Positions 1 through 7,031 of a stretch of 15,655 nucleotides of DNA are shown here, piece by piece. Position 1 is the stretch's first letter; every line of letters begins with the position of its first letter. Position numbers and translations under genes: made by a program. The DNA is from Steinernema hermaphroditum (lineage: Eukaryota; Nematoda; Chromadorea; Rhabditida; Steinernematidae): positions 1-15,655 of the forward strand of contig JAUCMV010000050.1 in assembly GCA_030435675.1 (NCBI GenBank), written 5' to 3'. The notes under the pieces were generated by a model. It made no database searches. It saw nothing but the letters and a program-made list of their open reading frames with translations, and was not told where the DNA came from.

Positions 1-474
1 AGAGGCAACACTCAGAACGGAATGCAGCACATTCCACATGATTACAATTGCAGAGCTAAACGAAAGTACTTGAGCTGAACAGACACAAGCATCAACTTAC
101 AATTGTCTGATATACTTCCAGTTGCTTATCATTATGTCGATGTCCATGAGCAAACAAAAAACACCAAATTTGACGAAAGAAGATGTGACCTTGCAGGACT
201 ACGGACAGTTCGATCAGTGCCCTAGTTCTTGAACTCAACAGTATGAGTGCCCAATTCGCCTGCCGGAAATTCAAATTACGCACAGCAGCGAGCAATATGT
301 GAAACACTCTGCTTATTCTTCGGTCGGCACAAGAGATGAGCTCGTACATCAGCTGAAAGCAAAATTGTTTTCAGCGTTAAGAGGGTGAGACAAAAAAAAA
401 TACCAAAAAAAAAACTTCGAAATTCCTCACCTTATCCTCTTCTTGACAACGGTTCAGCTTCAGATCGTTTTGCT
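1..474 (-). CDS. Unrecognised multi-exon gene, partial at the left edge
   Basis: Read on the minus strand, three exons fit together with consensus splice sites and one open frame. They are 474-431 (acceptor TATTTTCAG, donor GTGAGG), 352-101 (acceptor TTTTGCTTTCAG, donor GTAAGTTG) and 55-1 (acceptor CGTTTAG), separated by introns of 78 and 45 nt. Both junctions are phase 0 and no stop interrupts the joined frame. The predicted segment is about 116 residues, has a hydrophobic helical centre, and becomes cysteine-rich at the edge (CNCNHVECAAF). The first exon and start codon are not identified, and the 3' end lies outside the window. The stretch CADRRISRV to ALIEL has hydrophobic spacing faintly like helices 3-5 of a nuclear-receptor ligand-binding domain, but no diagnostic motif is seen and I do not assign a function. 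Coherent splicing makes a real or recently decayed gene likely. Confidence 0.5.
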
Positions 475-932
475 CTGAAAATACAATAGTTAAGTGAGTG
501 CTCACTCAGTTATTATCAGTTATTTTTCAAACACGCTCTATAAATCATATGCAGAAAATAAATTTGTGAGAACCTCCAGAACCTTGCGAACCTCCAGAAA
601 ATGAAGGAGAAGCGGGCCCAACTCAAAATAAACGCGGAGGTACAGTGATGTAAGCGACACTGGCCTAAACTCTCTGACCTGAACAATCCGGAGCAAGTGA
701 AGCCACCGCGAAGCGCTCTTCCGTGTGCCGAACGGTCGAGTGAACGTTTAAGTTTTGTGATTGGAATAAACGAATGAAAGAGAGTCTCAGATCCACTTCT
801 ACAACACAGATCGACTTCAAATCGAACTCACAAAAAAAAGAACGAAATCAACGCGAAGACAAGGAGAGACGCGAAGGCGACGCCTCGCCTCAATCGAAGG
901 CACCGGGGAGCACTCTTCTGCGCGCTGAGAGC
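475..932. other. Gene-poor interval left of the Mutator-like element
   Basis: No convincing coding segment was found on either strand. The minus strand here should hold the upstream exon(s) or promoter of the gene at 1-474, but I could not choose one. An 11-base direct repeat, GAACCTCCAGA, occurs near 571 and 589. The part above about 840 becomes GC-rich. Confidence 0.35.
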
Positions 933-941
933 CGCGGCGGT
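933..941. repeat. Left target-site duplication of the Mutator-like element
   Basis: CGCGGCGGT sits directly outside the left TIR and recurs at 2255-2263 outside the right TIR. Nine bases is the usual MULE duplication size. The next base (C) also matches on both sides, so 10 bp is possible. Confidence 0.55.
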
Positions 942-1176
942 CCGTGACACGACAATTCCACCCCAAATTTTTCCACCCCGACAATTCCACCCCGTACTTT
1001 TCCACCCCGTGCTTTTCCACCCCGTACTTTTCCACCCCGTACTTTTCCACCCCGTACTTTTCCACCCCGACAATTCCACCCCGACAATTCCACCCCGACA
1101 ATTCCACCCCGACAATCCGAGAAATGAAGTTTTTAACAACAGACTTTAAACAACAAATTCAAAAAACAACAAACAA
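942..1176 (+). repeat. Left TIR of the MULE, built from a minisatellite
   Basis: About twelve units of 14-15 bp run from about 951 to 1120. They alternate between two forms, GACAATTCCACCCC and GTACTTTTCCACCCC, with variants such as GTGCTTTTCCACCCC. A unique segment follows (GAGAAATGAAGTTTTTAACAA and onward to 1176). The whole arm is repeated in reverse complement at 2035-2254, but the order of unit types differs between arms. Confidence 0.85.
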
Positions 1177-1554
1177 CATCAACATCAGATCGTTATTACC
1201 GACTTCATCCCGAGTGCGTGGGCGTCCTCCCAGTTGTTGCATGCTTTGTTTGCATGGGACGGCTTCTATGAGAAAAAAGTGAAAGTAGATTGGATTAAAA
1301 GAAGGAAAGCGTACCAAATTAAATTCCTTGATTAAGTTGTTCACGCACTTCAGAACTCGTGCGCGATCCTCGGTCTCTGATTGAACACAGTAGAAAATCA
1401 TCGCAGACAGAGCTGCCAATAGGATGATAAGAAAAATCGAGTATACGAATAAGTTTCGACGTTGACGTCGCAATTGAAAATATCCTTCTTTAAAATTGTG
1501 GGCGCATTTGGTATCCACTCTGGAAAGTACATCATGGAAATCATAAAGTCGCAA
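1159..1554 (-). CDS. 131-aa ORF with one membrane segment, inside the MULE (doubtful)
   Basis: A minus-strand ORF of 131 residues begins MRLYDFHDVLSRVDTKC. It has a basic patch (RRQRRN) and then a hydrophobic run of about 22 residues (roughly residues 34-56, LFVYSIFLIILLAALSAMIF). This is the arrangement expected of a single-pass membrane protein with its N-terminus in the cytosol. The last 6 codons lie inside the left TIR. I recognise no family. It lies antisense and immediately upstream of the transposase remnant. It may be chance, a decayed transposase read backwards, or a host fragment captured by the element, as some MULEs do. Confidence 0.25.
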   Translation of the reverse strand: MRLYDFHDVLSRVDTKCAHNFKEGYFQLRRQRRNLFVYSIFLIILLAALSAMIFYCVQSETEDRARVLKCVNNLIKEFNLVRFPSFNPIYFHFFLIEAVPCKQSMQQLGGRPRTRDEVGNNDLMLMLFVVF

Positions 1555-1582
1555 AATTCGCTCAATGTGTCAATAGCGCTAG

Positions 1583-2008
1583 ATCTACATCCGCGAAACT
1601 CTTCTGAATGAACCAAGAAGAGGAATCACCTTCGTTCCCAGCGAATGGAATCTCTTCAAGAGAATGTCCAAAGACCAACCTCGCACCAACAACGGTATGG
1701 AAGCCTGGCACGGGATCATCAACAGGAGCGTTTCCCGATCGCCTACAATGACCGGCTTACTGAATGTGATCGAAAGAGAGGAACTGTACGCACGTCAAGT
1801 ATATCGTGAGTGCACGATTAAGCCGTCAAAGGGGCTTCGGCAGCGCTCGCAACGTTTTAATTACAAACAGCACAGTAAGGAGCTTCATTCCATCGTCGAT
1901 CAGTATGACGACTACAAGGAGAATCCCATAGATTATCTTCAAAAACTGGCTGTACATTGCAGCAACGGATGGATCGCGCCACAGCCTGCTCAAGATGAGG
2001 AACAGTAG
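1583..2008 (+). pseudogene. C-terminal fragment of a MULE transposase
   Basis: The frame is open from 1583 (after a TAG at 1580) to the stop at 2006-2008; an ATG lies at 1664. The visible hallmark is the block FVPSEWNLFKR followed by RTNNGMEAWHGIINR. This matches the pattern (W-N, then R-T-N-N-x-x-E-x-x-H) near the C-terminus of MULE-type transposases. A charged tail with IEREELYARQVYRE and a Q/E-rich end follows. The catalytic DDE core that should precede it is not found between 1177 and 1583, where the plus strand carries several stops. The right TIR starts only 27 bp after the stop, as expected for the 3' end of such a gene. I read it as an inactive remnant. Confidence 0.6.
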
Positions 2009-2034
2009 GACGCTTCCCCGTAACCCTCATAATT

Positions 2035-2254
2035 TTGTTTGTTGTTTTTTTGAATTTGTTGTTTAAAGTCTGTTGTTAAAAACTTCATTTCTCGGATTGT
2101 CGGGGTGGAGTTGTCGGGGTGGAAAAGTACGGGGTGGGAGAGTGTGGGGTGGAAAAATTGGGGTGGAAAAGTACGGGGTGGAAAAGTACGGGGTGGAAAA
2201 GTACGGGGTGGAAATGTCGGGGTGGAAAAGTACGGGGTGGAATTGTCATGACGG
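2035..2254 (-). repeat. Right TIR of the MULE, built from the same minisatellite
   Basis: This is the reverse complement of the left arm. The inner unique part (GTTTGTTGTTTT to TCTCGGATTGTC) matches almost base for base. The repeat units GGGGTGGAAAAGTAC and GGGGTGGAATTGTC then fill the rest, with private variants such as GGGGTGGGAGAGTGT. The arm ends ATTGTCATGACGG against the target duplication at 2255. Confidence 0.85.
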
Positions 2255-2264
2255 CGCGGCGGTC

Positions 2265-2782
2265 GAGCGAGCGCGTCTTGCGCGCTTAATTAACATTTGT
2301 TTGAATTAAAAGTGGGGGAAAAAGTAAGCAAAAATGATCTCGAGGGACGTTTTAGAGATTGTTCGGAGACTGAATGAAGAGGCGTCAAGAGAATAAGCTC
2401 AGCCACGTCTACGCAAGGGTTAATCAGGCCGGAGTTATCGAAATCGTGATAAACGATACAGAACAGGAGTTCTGTCCAAAATTTGGATAGCTCAAAATCA
2501 AAAGCCATTGTGCTCCCAGAAATCGAAACATTGCACAATAAATCGTTGTTTTGGGAGATAAATGCCTTTTTTACGTTTGATTCGCTATGGGTTCAAGAAG
2601 TGACGCTTCTGATTCTGATCGGATTCCGAAGTGAAGACGGAACTCAAAATCGACATGGTGCTTCCAGATTCTGGAATCCAGAAGTCGCAGCATTCGATGA
2701 TGAATTGTTGTCCAAGGGACCAAGGGAAGTTCGAACAGGAATTCTTCTCTAGTCTCCCCCTATTGTATTATATTGCAACCCA
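2265..2782. other. Interval without a supported gene
   Basis: Short ORFs occur on both strands (for example 2483-2752 plus and 2290-2538 minus), but none shows a recognisable motif, splice context or codon pattern. A plus-strand ATG near 2335 opens about 20 residues (MISRDVLEIVRRLNEE) before a stop; this may be a decayed exon. Confidence 0.3.
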
Positions 2783-2920
2783 TGCTTTTTGATGGACGTA
2801 TCGGTTCATCGGCGGAGCAGGTAAACGGAGGCGTTGGCGACGGTCCGCCTCAGTGAGGGAGCCCTGCTGCGGATCTCGCAAAAGTGTTTCATACCATAAT
2901 CATCAAGCCACTGATCTAAG
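2783..2920 (-). repeat. Upstream module of the F-box-like gene, copy 1
   Basis: This segment (ATGCTTTTTGATGGACG, ATCGGTTCAT, GGCGGAGCAG, AACGGAGGCG, GGCGACG, GAGGGAGCCCTGCTGCG, GTTTCATACCAT) aligns with 11587-11750, which lies just upstream of the start codon of the intact F-box-like gene, and in part with 3545-3665. All three copies are in the same orientation. It probably carries the 5' flank or 5' UTR of that gene family, but no intact copy of the gene follows it here. Confidence 0.55.
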
Positions 2921-3295
2921 AAATTAATACTAAAAGGAGTAATGTCGCCTGGAGACCGCTCCACTACTGTAATCCTATTGCAATTCGGGATATTTCCTGC
3001 GTAAGTTCCGTTGTTGATCAACTTTTGGGGCGATCACTCTTTGAGCGTCTTGTATGAGATGCTAGGGTATCACTTCGATTCACTTGTTCCGATTCATCAC
3101 TATTTTTTGGCCTTTATTTATTCGATTCGATTCGATTGGATCCATAAGCAGTGCTGTGCAACGCAAGGAGTACGAAGAAAAATGTTTATCTACATCTTTC
3201 GTTCACAATAAAATGGCCACAATCGACGTTTTTTCCGTGTCGTAGCAAAAGTCCGTGTCGAGAACTGATGCCACTGCTTCCACTGTATCCTTTCC
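2921..3295. other. Interval without a supported gene
   Basis: A minus-strand frame at 2806-3021 is open but shows no recognised domain and overlaps the repeated module. A short ATTCGATTCGATTCGATT run near 3118-3135 resembles the subterminal repeats of the hAT element at 4582-9188. AATAAA-like signals lie near 3115 (minus) and 3206 (plus) with no gene assigned to either. Confidence 0.3.
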
Positions 3296-3544
3296 TTAGT
3301 CTTGTGCCTCTCCGAGGATTCGCTGTAACCCTTGTGCAGTCTCGGGTGAGACGCGCACACCCTCAAATCTGAAGTTATTATAAAGGTCTCTGTAGTTGTT
3401 AGAAAGAGAAAAGCCAGCCGCTCTTACAGTGCTGCGAACAGCTGGGAAGAATTCGTTTTTTCTAATGTACAGATTAACTAAACGTCCAAAGAGTTCGTGG
3501 TTCGTGGTCCTGACTAAAAATCTAATGGTTGCTATCGTGGGCAA
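3296..3544 (-). CDS. Small ORF or last exon, unrecognised (82 codons)
   Basis: The frame is open on the minus strand from about 3544 to a TAA-type stop at 3296. It encodes a basic then mixed sequence with FLVRTTNHELFGRL, KNEFFPAVRSTVRA and a C-terminus PETAQGLQRILGEAQD. There is no ATG at its beginning (the first possible start is TTG), so it is more likely an exon or gene fragment than a complete gene. It begins exactly where upstream module copy 2 (3545-3665) ends, in the orientation in which that module precedes the F-box-like gene. No family is recognised and it may be non-coding. Confidence 0.3.
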   Translation of the reverse strand: MPTIATIRFLVRTTNHELFGRLVNLYIRKNEFFPAVRSTVRAAGFSLSNNYRDLYNNFRFEGVRVSPETAQGLQRILGEAQD

Positions 3545-3665
3545 GAACAGGCAAGCGGAGGTGCCGGCGACGCGGTCGCCTAAATGAGGAGCCCTGCTGC
3601 GCGCCTCTCTTATCCCCTCGAGGACCCCTCGATCAGGCGCTGATCATCAGTTACCAAACTCCACG
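3545..3665 (-). repeat. Upstream module of the F-box-like gene, copy 2
   Basis: CGGAGGTGCCGGCGACGC, TAAATGAGGAGC and the CATCAGTTA near 3647 match the copy at 11587-11750. GGAGCCCTGCTGCG is shared with copy 1. The part nearest the would-be gene is shorter than in the other two copies. Confidence 0.5.
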
Positions 3666-3746
3666 TCTTCGTATTCATTAACAAAACCATAACAAAAACA
3701 AATCTAAATCTGTGATGGGAATCTTCTCTAGTATCGGAACTTCTTC

Positions 3747-3966
3747 TCAAACTTCACAGGACTCGGCGTTGTCGAAGTTGTTGATGACGCACTCATCTTC
3801 TTGGAGGACCTCGTAGAACTTCTCGGGAGTCGGCTTCGCTGAGAGGAATCGGGTGGAAAGCGCGTAGTTCGATCTGCGCGTCTTCAACGGTGAAACATTG
3901 AGAGGAGAGCTTCGATTCGAGCTTGCTGAGGCTTCCCGGCTCGCAGACGAGTTCGAGTTTGGCGCC
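3747..3966 (-). pseudogene. TACO1/YebC-family C-terminal fragment, frameshifted
   Basis: On the minus strand, 3966 downward reads GAKLELVCEPGSLSKL, then VEDAQIELRAFHPIPLSEAD. Another frame then gives FYEVLQEDECVINNFDNAES before a TGA at 3747-3749. This resembles the last domain of the YebC/TACO1 family (mitochondrial translational activator in animals): the G-A-x opening, the iP..x..l motif, and the D-D/E-V-x-x-V-x-x-N ending, here ECVINNFDN. The frame slips by one base just after SEAD, and a stop lies immediately before GAK. Only about 70 residues are present, so this is a detached gene piece. The family call rests on motif memory only. Confidence 0.5.
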
Positions 3967-4200
3967 TTAAAGCCCTAAAGCCCACTTTCTCAAACCAGTA
4001 GAATATTATGGGATGAGCCCTCATCCCTCTCCTTCGGTTTGCGGTCTCACCCTCGTCGAAAGATTTGGTATTTACCGAATATGTCGACGACCCTTAACTG
4101 AACTGCCAGTTCATGCTTTCCAGTTCATGCTTTTGCCAGTTCAAGATGTTCGAGAACATAATCTGCAGCACTTGGAAACGCCACACCAACATTTCACGAA
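3967..4200. other. Interval without a supported gene
   Basis: CCAGTTCATGCTTT is repeated in tandem near 4107-4137. Around 4180-4200 the sequence (GCCACACCAACATTTCACGAA) matches the 3' flank found downstream of the other F-box-like copies at 10300 and 12590. Nothing else is recognised. Confidence 0.35.
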
Positions 4201-4223
4201 GTACAAATGAATGAACCTGTCAT

Positions 4224-4545
4224 TTACTCAGTACATCGCCATCGATTTCTGGGCTTCGTGTTTAAATAAAATGGTTTCTTGCGCTTAGAACTTCGAGTCA
4301 TGGTCTCAAGACAAGGCGGCGACTCTGGTTGGGAGTAATACAAAAGACGGCATTCGAATTCTCCATCGCGTTTCCACAAATCGAAGAGCTCGATGAGTAA
4401 CTCTTCCTCCACTCGAAGGATACCGCGCAGAGAAACATATCTCCCCTCTCCCCTTAGAGTGAAGTGTTTGACATCTTGAAGGATGGATGGTGGCCATTCG
4501 TCAACCAGCTTAATTTGAGATAGACGTAGGTTGTTGCAGATATTA
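4224..4545 (-). pseudogene. F-box-like gene fragment, C-terminal part
   Basis: The minus-strand frame from 4545 to the TAA at 4224 is open for 107 codons. It matches the C-terminal third of the intact gene at 10508-11512: DEWPPSILQDVKHF, GEGRYVSLRG, LFDLWKRDGEFECRLLYYSQ and PESPP. Identity stays high to the ETM near 4290, then the tail is unrelated in sequence and shorter. Homology ends abruptly at about 4546, where GTTGTTGCAGATA runs into unrelated sequence. The hAT element inserted 36 bp further on, so this copy was already truncated. No start codon or N-terminal region exists, so it is a gene remnant. Confidence 0.7.
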
Positions 4546-4573
4546 CTTTATGGAAGGCGTATGACCGTTTGGG

Positions 4574-4581
4574 GACACCAA
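4574..4581. repeat. hAT target-site duplication, left copy
   Basis: GACACCAA directly precedes the left terminus and is repeated exactly at 9189-9196. The pre-insertion site would have read ...GACACCAATACTGC.... Confidence 0.93.
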
Positions 4582-4710
4582 TAGGGTTGTCGAATCGAAT
4601 CGAATCGAATCATTCGAGTTTTTGCGAATGTCAAATATTCCATTCGATTCGAAAGTGGAAGATCTTCGAATATCGAATATTCGATTCGATATTCGGAAAT
4701 TTTCGGTCTA
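4582..4710 (+). repeat. hAT left terminus and subterminal ATTCG repeats
   Basis: The 14-bp terminus continues into (GAATC)n and a set of palindromic CGAATATTCG / ATTCGATTCGAT words that run to about 4705. The right end (9066-9188) has the same composition in inverted order. Such subterminal motifs are commonly where hAT transposases bind; binding is inferred here. Confidence 0.85.
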
Positions 4711-4947
4711 TCAAGTATCGAATCAGAATATGTTCTGGGTCTCGACGCGACAGTTCCGCCATCAAATAGCGTGCTTCCTACTATCGTTGGAAGTGTGGAT
4801 TTCTTTTATCTTGCAAGAATGGGTGGTTGTAGTTTGGTGTGGAAGCTACTATAAGCGCAGCGGAAACACCGCGGTTTGCGGCTAATGCTTGCGGCGTTTT
4901 GCGGTTAGCACAACCGGTGTCGCTGCACGCGGCTCGGAGCGGCAGGA

Positions 4948-5040
4948 TTTCCCGCGCAATTCAAGATTCAAACCACGGAGCTGCTGGTTTCCCGCGCAAT
5001 TCAAGATTCAAACCACGGAGCTGCTGATTTCCCGCGCAAT
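4948..5040 (+). repeat. 40-bp tandem repeat, 2.3 copies, in the hAT 5' region
   Basis: The unit starts TTTCCCGCGCAATTCAAGAT and is repeated at 40-bp spacing (4948, 4988, then a partial third copy from 5028). The first two copies are almost identical. It lies between the left terminus and the transposase coding region, possibly in the promoter or 5' leader. Confidence 0.9.
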
Positions 5041-5271
5041 TTGGAAGGAACAGAAGACTTTCACCAGGCGGGCGAGGCCAGAGAAGATTCCGGAAGAAGC
5101 GCGCGAGAGGCCGAAGTGCAAGGAGGGAATTTGTTGCGTTGTTTCTGGTTGTTCACCGTTTGAGTGTCACCCGCAGTGTTTTCTGCGATTTGCGGCTTTT
5201 ATTGTTGCTATTTCGAACGCGAGTAAATCGTTTGTAACCGCGATTCTCGTGTACCTGCAATTCTCGGTAGT

Positions 5272-5379
5272 TCACTACGTGCTGGCTACCAAACTCTATT
5301 CTGTTCGGATTCGGTATTTCACTACGTGCTGTCGTTGCCAATCCCTCGTATTTCGGACTCAGTAGATCACTACGTGCTG
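5272..5379 (+). repeat. Three TCACTACGTGCTG motifs at 47-48 bp spacing
   Basis: The 13-base word occurs at 5272-5284, 5319-5331 and 5367-5379. A related CTACGTGCTGAAG lies at about 5475. Regular spacing just upstream of the first supported coding exon suggests a decayed tandem repeat or a set of protein-binding sites. Confidence 0.85.
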
Positions 5380-6175
5380 TGACTACTTGCGGAAAATCAG
5401 TTGACGTTCCGGATCAACGTCATCGACAAGGAAGGGAGCGAAACCCGCGTGGCACGGACTGCGGACCATCTTCTACGTGCTGAAGAGGCCCAGTTCGGAA
5501 CGGCGAGCCCGTCAATTCTCCATACGCACCCCGAGAGCAAGCGACCGCGCGCCGGCGCTTTAACCGGGACCACTTCACCCCTTTGGAATCATCTGAAGAA
5601 GGCTCACGCAGAAATGGAATTGGGAGAAAATCGAACGAACAAGATGCAAGTGCAAGAAGCGGAGCAGCTTTCGAAGCGAGCTGCACAAACTTGCATCACC
5701 GACTACGCGGAAGACTGGCACAAGCAGCGATCGCAGAAGTTCGAGACGCTGCTTGTTAAGTTCATTGCGGACGCGAATCTAAGCGCGAACATTGTTGAAT
5801 ATCAATCTTTCAAGGCACTTGTGCGATTTAATGCTGGTAACGTTAAGGTAGGTCGTAGGATTTCCAGTCTCACCAAAATAACACATGAGTTACAGATGCC
5901 TAGCCGGCACGAGATTCTCGGGCCCGTTTTGGATCGTGAATATCAGAAAGCTAAGGACCGAACGCAATCGATTTTTTCGGGAAAGCCTCTTACAAGGGAA
6001 GGCTCCCAAGTGCCAGACGCGGATCGGGTTGAGATATGGTGGGGGTGATAGAGCTTGGTGTGGGCAATCACGCGCACACCGAATCCCGTGCCCTCAATCA
6101 AGGTTCACTACCTAAACACCCTTTGAAAGTTAGGCCCATGTGAATATAGTCGACTTCGGCAACGTCGATGAGAAC

Positions 6176-6246
6176 GGGCTTGTGGCCGAACTGGATAATG
6201 CCTTGATTGCCATTTTTGTGGTTCAGGTTCGACTTCGCTTGGTCCC
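6176..6246 (+). other. tRNA-like sequence in the left foldback arm
   Basis: A box A-like word TGGCCGAACTGG (6183-6194) and a box B-like word GGTTCGACTTC (6226-6236) lie 31 bp apart, inside about 70 bp that begins with GGG. This is the internal RNA polymerase III promoter layout of a tRNA. The stems are largely degenerate, so it is a relic or tRNA-derived module rather than a working tRNA. Confidence 0.4.
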
Positions 6247-6960
6247 ATATTTTTTTCTCTTCACTTCCTCTACATATTTAAATTTGATTTCTTCATCGTG
6301 CTCAATCCTATCCCAACTCCAGTTATGAATGCTACCAATATTTTGATCCTCCTTGCAAGTGTACGGTGAAACATTTTACGCGGAGATTGAGGCGAGACTA
6401 GGGGCAAACAGTAGGCCTAGTTGAGTATATAAACTGTGCAAAAATCGGCTGCCCATATGCGCTCTATATCCGTCAAAAGACGATCCGGTATTCTTTCCAC
6501 GCAACTAGAAATCCGTTTCCCACCAGTGATTCCCAAGTGGTCTATTGTGTACTTAAGGTCTCTCTGATAGTCGGATAGCGATCTATTGGATCGTTGTCCT
6601 AGGTTGTCTGGATGAACACTTTGCAACCACAACAAAATTGTAAGCTTAAGTATACACTTTGTCGTTTGGGAATCACTGGTGAGAAACGAATGTGACGTCG
6701 ATGAGAAAGAATACCGGATCGTCTTTTGACGGGTATAGAACGCATATGGGCAGCCGATTTTTTGCACAGTTTATATACTCAACTAGGCCTACTGTTTGCC
6801 CCCCTGTTTGTCTCGCCTCAATCTCCGCGTAAAATGTTTCACCGTACTCTTGCAAGGAGGATCAAAATATTGGTAGCATTCATAACTGAAGCTAAGATAG
6901 GATTGAGTGCGAGGAAGCAAACAAATTTAAATATGTTGGAGAAGTGAGAAGAAAAAATAT

Positions 6961-7031
6961 GGGCCGGAGCGAAGTCGAACCTGAACCACAAAAATGTCGG
7001 CCAAGGCACTATCCAGTTCGGCCATAAGCCC
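6961..7031 (-). other. tRNA-like sequence in the right foldback arm
   Basis: This is the inverted partner of the element at 6176-6246. Read on the minus strand it has box A TGGCCGAACTGG (7013-7024) and box B GGTTCGACTTC (6971-6981). It also has partly pairing ends, GGGCTTA and CCGGCCC. The D-arm GGC/GCC is plausible, but the T-stem does not pair well. It is better preserved than the left-arm copy. Confidence 0.42.

Larger units (their letters stand above)
942..2254 (+). mobile_element. Mutator-like (MULE) DNA transposon, internally deleted
   Basis: The element is bounded by long inverted repeats, 942-1176 and 2035-2254, which start with CCGT and share GACAATTCCACCCC. It is flanked by a 9-10 bp direct repeat, CGCGGCGGT(C), at 933-941 and 2255-2263. 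The 9-bp duplication, the long TIRs and a MULE-type C-terminal transposase fragment at 1583-2008 agree with each other. The internal part is only about 860 bp, far too short for a full transposase, so this is a non-autonomous derivative. Most of each TIR is a minisatellite of 14-15 bp units. The target duplication lies in GC-rich sequence, so the exact outer edge carries some doubt. Confidence 0.7.

Noticed and set aside
951..1120. Possible CRISPR-like array because of short regular repeats
   Set aside because: The units are contiguous, without unique spacers, and lie in a transposon TIR of a eukaryotic sequence.
817..1282. Several ORFs with GVEKYGVEKYG-like or STPYFSTPYF-like repeats
   Set aside because: They are translations of the 14-15 bp minisatellite in the MULE terminal repeat, not proteins.
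2073..2309. Plus-strand ORF with GVEKYGVEKYG repeats
   Set aside because: It has the same minisatellite origin, in the right terminal repeat.
4889..5365. 158-codon ORF in the hAT 5' region as an N-terminal transposase exon
   Set aside because: It consists largely of the 40-bp tandem repeat and the TCACTACGTGCTG repeats, with no conserved motif; it is more likely leader or subterminal sequence.
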